A DNA stretch of 64,000 nt from Novosphingobium resinovorum (GTDB lineage Bacteria; Pseudomonadota; Alphaproteobacteria; Sphingomonadales; Sphingomonadaceae), in contig NZ_BSFC01000039.1 of the NCBI RefSeq assembly GCF_027922145.1, positions 1-64,000 of the forward strand, given 5' to 3'. Positions 62,088-64,000 of the stretch are shown in pieces (within the stretch, counting starts at the first letter, position 1; every line of letters begins with the position of its first letter). Under the pieces are notes generated by a model, which had not been told where the DNA came from, ran no database searches, and saw only the letters and a program-made list of their open reading frames with translations. Made by a program: the position numbers and the translations under genes.

Positions 62088-62531
62088 TTATTCTTCGGCT
62101 TTCTTGGCCCAGCGGCCGTCTTCCTGCGCCCAGTATTCCTTCTTAACCCCTTCGCGGCCGCGCAAGTCGCGCCAGACCTCGCGCGCCTGCGGCTTGGTCT
62201 CGTCGTCGAAGAGGTAGAAGGTGCGCTCGAACGGCTCTTCGCCCTCGCACCATACGCCGTCGGCGATGATGAGGAACCGGGCGCCGTTCGCCGGGTCGGG
62301 AATGTCGGACAGGAGGACCGGCTGGCGATCCTCGTGCCCCTCGCCCATCTGGCCGTTGGCGAGGAAGCCGTCGGGCCGGTGCGACCACAGCGCCGCCGAA
62401 ATCCGGCCGCGCTGCTGCTCGTCGGCGGAGACCACGAGCACGCGCCCCCCGCCCTCGACGATGCGCCGGGCCAGCAGCGGTACGACCGCATGGGCCGGGT
62501 CGCGGCTGAGTTCATAGAACATGACCTGCAC
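62088..62531 (-). CDS. holC: DNA polymerase III chi subunit
   Basis: The 147-residue clamp-loader subunit starts at GTG 62531 (MQVMFYELSRDPAHAVVPLL), with AAGGA eight bases upstream. It binds SSB and the psi subunit in other bacteria. It follows pepA, as in many proteobacteria. Confidence 0.88.
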   Translation of the reverse strand: MQVMFYELSRDPAHAVVPLLARRIVEGGGRVLVVSADEQQRGRISAALWSHRPDGFLANGQMGEGHEDRQPVLLSDIPDPANGARFLIIADGVWCEGEEPFERTFYLFDDETKPQAREVWRDLRGREGVKKEYWAQEDGRWAKKAEE

Positions 62532-62552
62532 CTGGCCGCGTCCTTTTCTGGC

Positions 62553-64000
62553 TCAGGCTTCGATCGTGTCGCGCACGAAGCGATCGAGCAGGCGCACGCC
62601 GAAGCCGGTCGCACCCTTGTCCCAGGTAGCGCCGGGCTTGTCGGTCCACACGGTGCCCGCGATGTCGAGGTGCGCCCAGGGCGTATCGTTCTCGATGAAG
62701 CGCAGCAGGAACTGCGCCGCCGTGATCGAGCCGCCGAAGCGCGGGCCGACGTTCTTCATGTCGGCGATCGGGCTGTCGATCATCTTGTCGTAGGTCGGCC
62801 CCATCGGCATGCGCCACAGGCGATCGCCCGAGGCATCACCCGCCGCGTTCAACTCGGCCGCAAGACCGTCGTTGTTCGAGAACAGGCCCGCATATTCGTG
62901 CGAGAGGCTGAGGATGATCGCGCCGGTCAGGGTCGCGAGGTCGATCACCTTGGCAGGCGCATATTCGCGCTGCACCCAGGTCAGCGCGTCGCACAGGACG
63001 AGGCGGCCTTCGGCGTCGGTGTTGATGACCTCGATGGTCTGGCCCGACATGGAAGTCACCACGTCGCCCGGACGCTGGGCATTCCCGTCAGGCATGTTCT
63101 CGACGAGGCCGCACACGCCGATGACGTTGGCCTTGGCGTTGCGCAGAGCGAGGGCGAGCATGGTACCCGCAACCGCACCGGCGCCGCCCATGTCCCACTT
63201 CATGTCTTCCATGCCGCCTGCCGGCTTGATCGAGATGCCGCCGGTATCGAACGTCACGCCTTTGCCGACGAAGGCCACGGGCTTTGCGCCCTCTTCGCCG
63301 CCCAGCCACTCCATGACGAGCAGGCGCGCGGGGCGAACCGAACCTTGCGCAACGCCGAGCAGCGAGCCCATGCCGAGCGCCGCCATCTCCTTGTCGTCGA
63401 GCACGCGGATGGTCAGGCCCGAGCCCTCCATGCGCGCTTTGCAGCGTTCCACGAAACTCTCGGGGTAGATGATGTTCGCGGGTTCGGTGACGAGTTCGCG
63501 GGTGAAGGAAACGCCTTGCGCGATCGCCTGCTCGATCTCCCAAACCGCCTCGGTGCCTTCGGGCGCGCCGACGAGCGAAACTTCGGCAAGGCTCGGCTTC
63601 GCATCGGCGGCCAGCTTGGTGCGATAGACGTCATGGCGCCACGAACGCAGCTGCGCGCCGAGCAGTGCCCCTGCCGCTTCCTCGGCCGAGAGACCCGCGC
63701 CGGTGATGTCGAGCGTCAACACCGTCTCGCCGCTGGTGAGGTACTTGGCGACGACGGCCGCGCCGGCCTTTTCCACCGCAGCCTTGCGGTCCCTTGCCGA
63801 AGCCTCACCGATCCCGGCCAGCGCCACGCGCACGGCTTTACCGCTGCGCTCGACGAAACCTTCGAAGACCTGGCCCGCCTTGCCCGTGAAACGCGCGCGC
63901 TTCGCGCCTTCCGCCAGCACCGCTTCGAGGTCTGCAGGCACCGCGTCCTGATTGACGAGACGCGCGATGACGCCGGAGTTCGACTCATCTGCCGCCCCAA
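62553..64000 (-). CDS. pepA: Leucyl aminopeptidase, N-terminus beyond window
   Basis: The protein is an M17 metallopeptidase: KGVTFDTGGISIKP, NTDAEGRLVL and ATLTGAI show the two-metal active site. The frame is open to the end of the window, so the start lies outside. The earlier GTG 63941 would remove a plausible N-terminal segment (ADESNSGVIARLVNQDA). It lies upstream of holC. Confidence 0.93.
   Translation of the reverse strand, partial: GAADESNSGVIARLVNQDAVPADLEAVLAEGAKRARFTGKAGQVFEGFVERSGKAVRVALAGIGEASARDRKAAVEKAGAAVVAKYLTSGETVLTLDITGAGLSAEEAAGALLGAQLRSWRHDVYRTKLAADAKPSLAEVSLVGAPEGTEAVWEIEQAIAQGVSFTRELVTEPANIIYPESFVERCKARMEGSGLTIRVLDDKEMAALGMGSLLGVAQGSVRPARLLVMEWLGGEEGAKPVAFVGKGVTFDTGGISIKPAGGMEDMKWDMGGAGAVAGTMLALALRNAKANVIGVCGLVENMPDGNAQRPGDVVTSMSGQTIEVINTDAEGRLVLCDALTWVQREYAPAKVIDLATLTGAIILSLSHEYAGLFSNNDGLAAELNAAGDASGDRLWRMPMGPTYDKMIDSPIADMKNVGPRFGGSITAAQFLLRFIENDTPWAHLDIAGTVWTDKPGATWDKGATGFGVRLLDRFVRDTIEA

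Noticed and set aside
1..64000. CRISPR array or transposon search
   Set aside because: No regularly spaced direct repeats, transposase or terminal inverted repeats with target duplications were seen.

Overview
This 64 kb window is high-GC, densely coded chromosomal DNA from an alphaproteobacterium. The gene set fits Sphingomonadales, probably Novosphingobium or a close relative. The signs are a type-2 LeuA, a short F1 epsilon subunit, a stand-alone AHH nuclease, an I78-family lipoprotein, a PrsK/PrsR exopolysaccharide control operon and many short palindromic repeats between genes. The genus is inferred from gene content only. Nearly all of it reads as core genome. No integrase, transposase, prophage block or CRISPR array was found.

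Layout. 0-1.4 kb: an S24/LexA-like repressor faces two small genes of unknown function, with palindromic operator-like sites between them. 1.6-10.7 kb (minus): acetolactate synthase-like enzyme, 2-hydroxyacid dehydrogenase, cysS, two exported proteins, cobT, a fructose-6-phosphate aldolase/transaldolase and a DUF4197 lipoprotein. 10.7-14.2 kb: priA, then a convergent CPBP membrane protease. 14.5-19.3 kb: F1 ATP synthase operon atpHAGDC, with a palindromic repeat element between atpA and atpG. 19.5-25.1 kb: membrane glycosyltransferase, I78 lipoprotein, leuA behind a leucine-rich leader peptide, and a lipoprotein with a Pro/Thr stalk. 25.2-27.6 kb: MaoC-type hydratase divergent from a nitronate monooxygenase. 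27.5-30.6 kb (minus): a four-gene cluster (exported protein, flavodoxin-like protein, unknown protein, AHH nuclease) in which two genes appear to start at CTG. 30.8-33 kb: recJ and three tRNA-Glu genes. 33-36.5 kb: extensin-like protein, amino-acid permease, panB.

36.9-45 kb (minus): an M20 amidohydrolase, then a tightly overlapping operon of an XrtA/PEP-CTERM-type sugar transferase, the PrsK kinase, the PrsR regulator and a TPR protein. This is expected to control exopolysaccharide synthesis, but no exosortase is present here. 45-50.9 kb: small proteins, a class-I amidotransferase, tRNA-Leu, an inositol monophosphatase, efp, an SDR and a SnoaL-like protein. 50.9-60 kb: purine genes purQ/purS on the minus strand and purM/purN on the plus strand, around an SDR, a membrane protein, cysE, an Hda-like ATPase and a DUF2066-like protein. 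PurN carries an extra C-terminal YjbR-like domain. 60-64 kb: outer-membrane protein, small proteins, ndk, holC, and pepA cut by the window edge.

The points most worth a second look are the CTG starts in the flavodoxin/AHH cluster, the repeated operator of the S24 repressor, the leuA leader peptide, the PurN-YjbR fusion, the duplicated stalked lipoprotein, and two small proteins below the usual annotation size (45257-45424 and 60873-61004).
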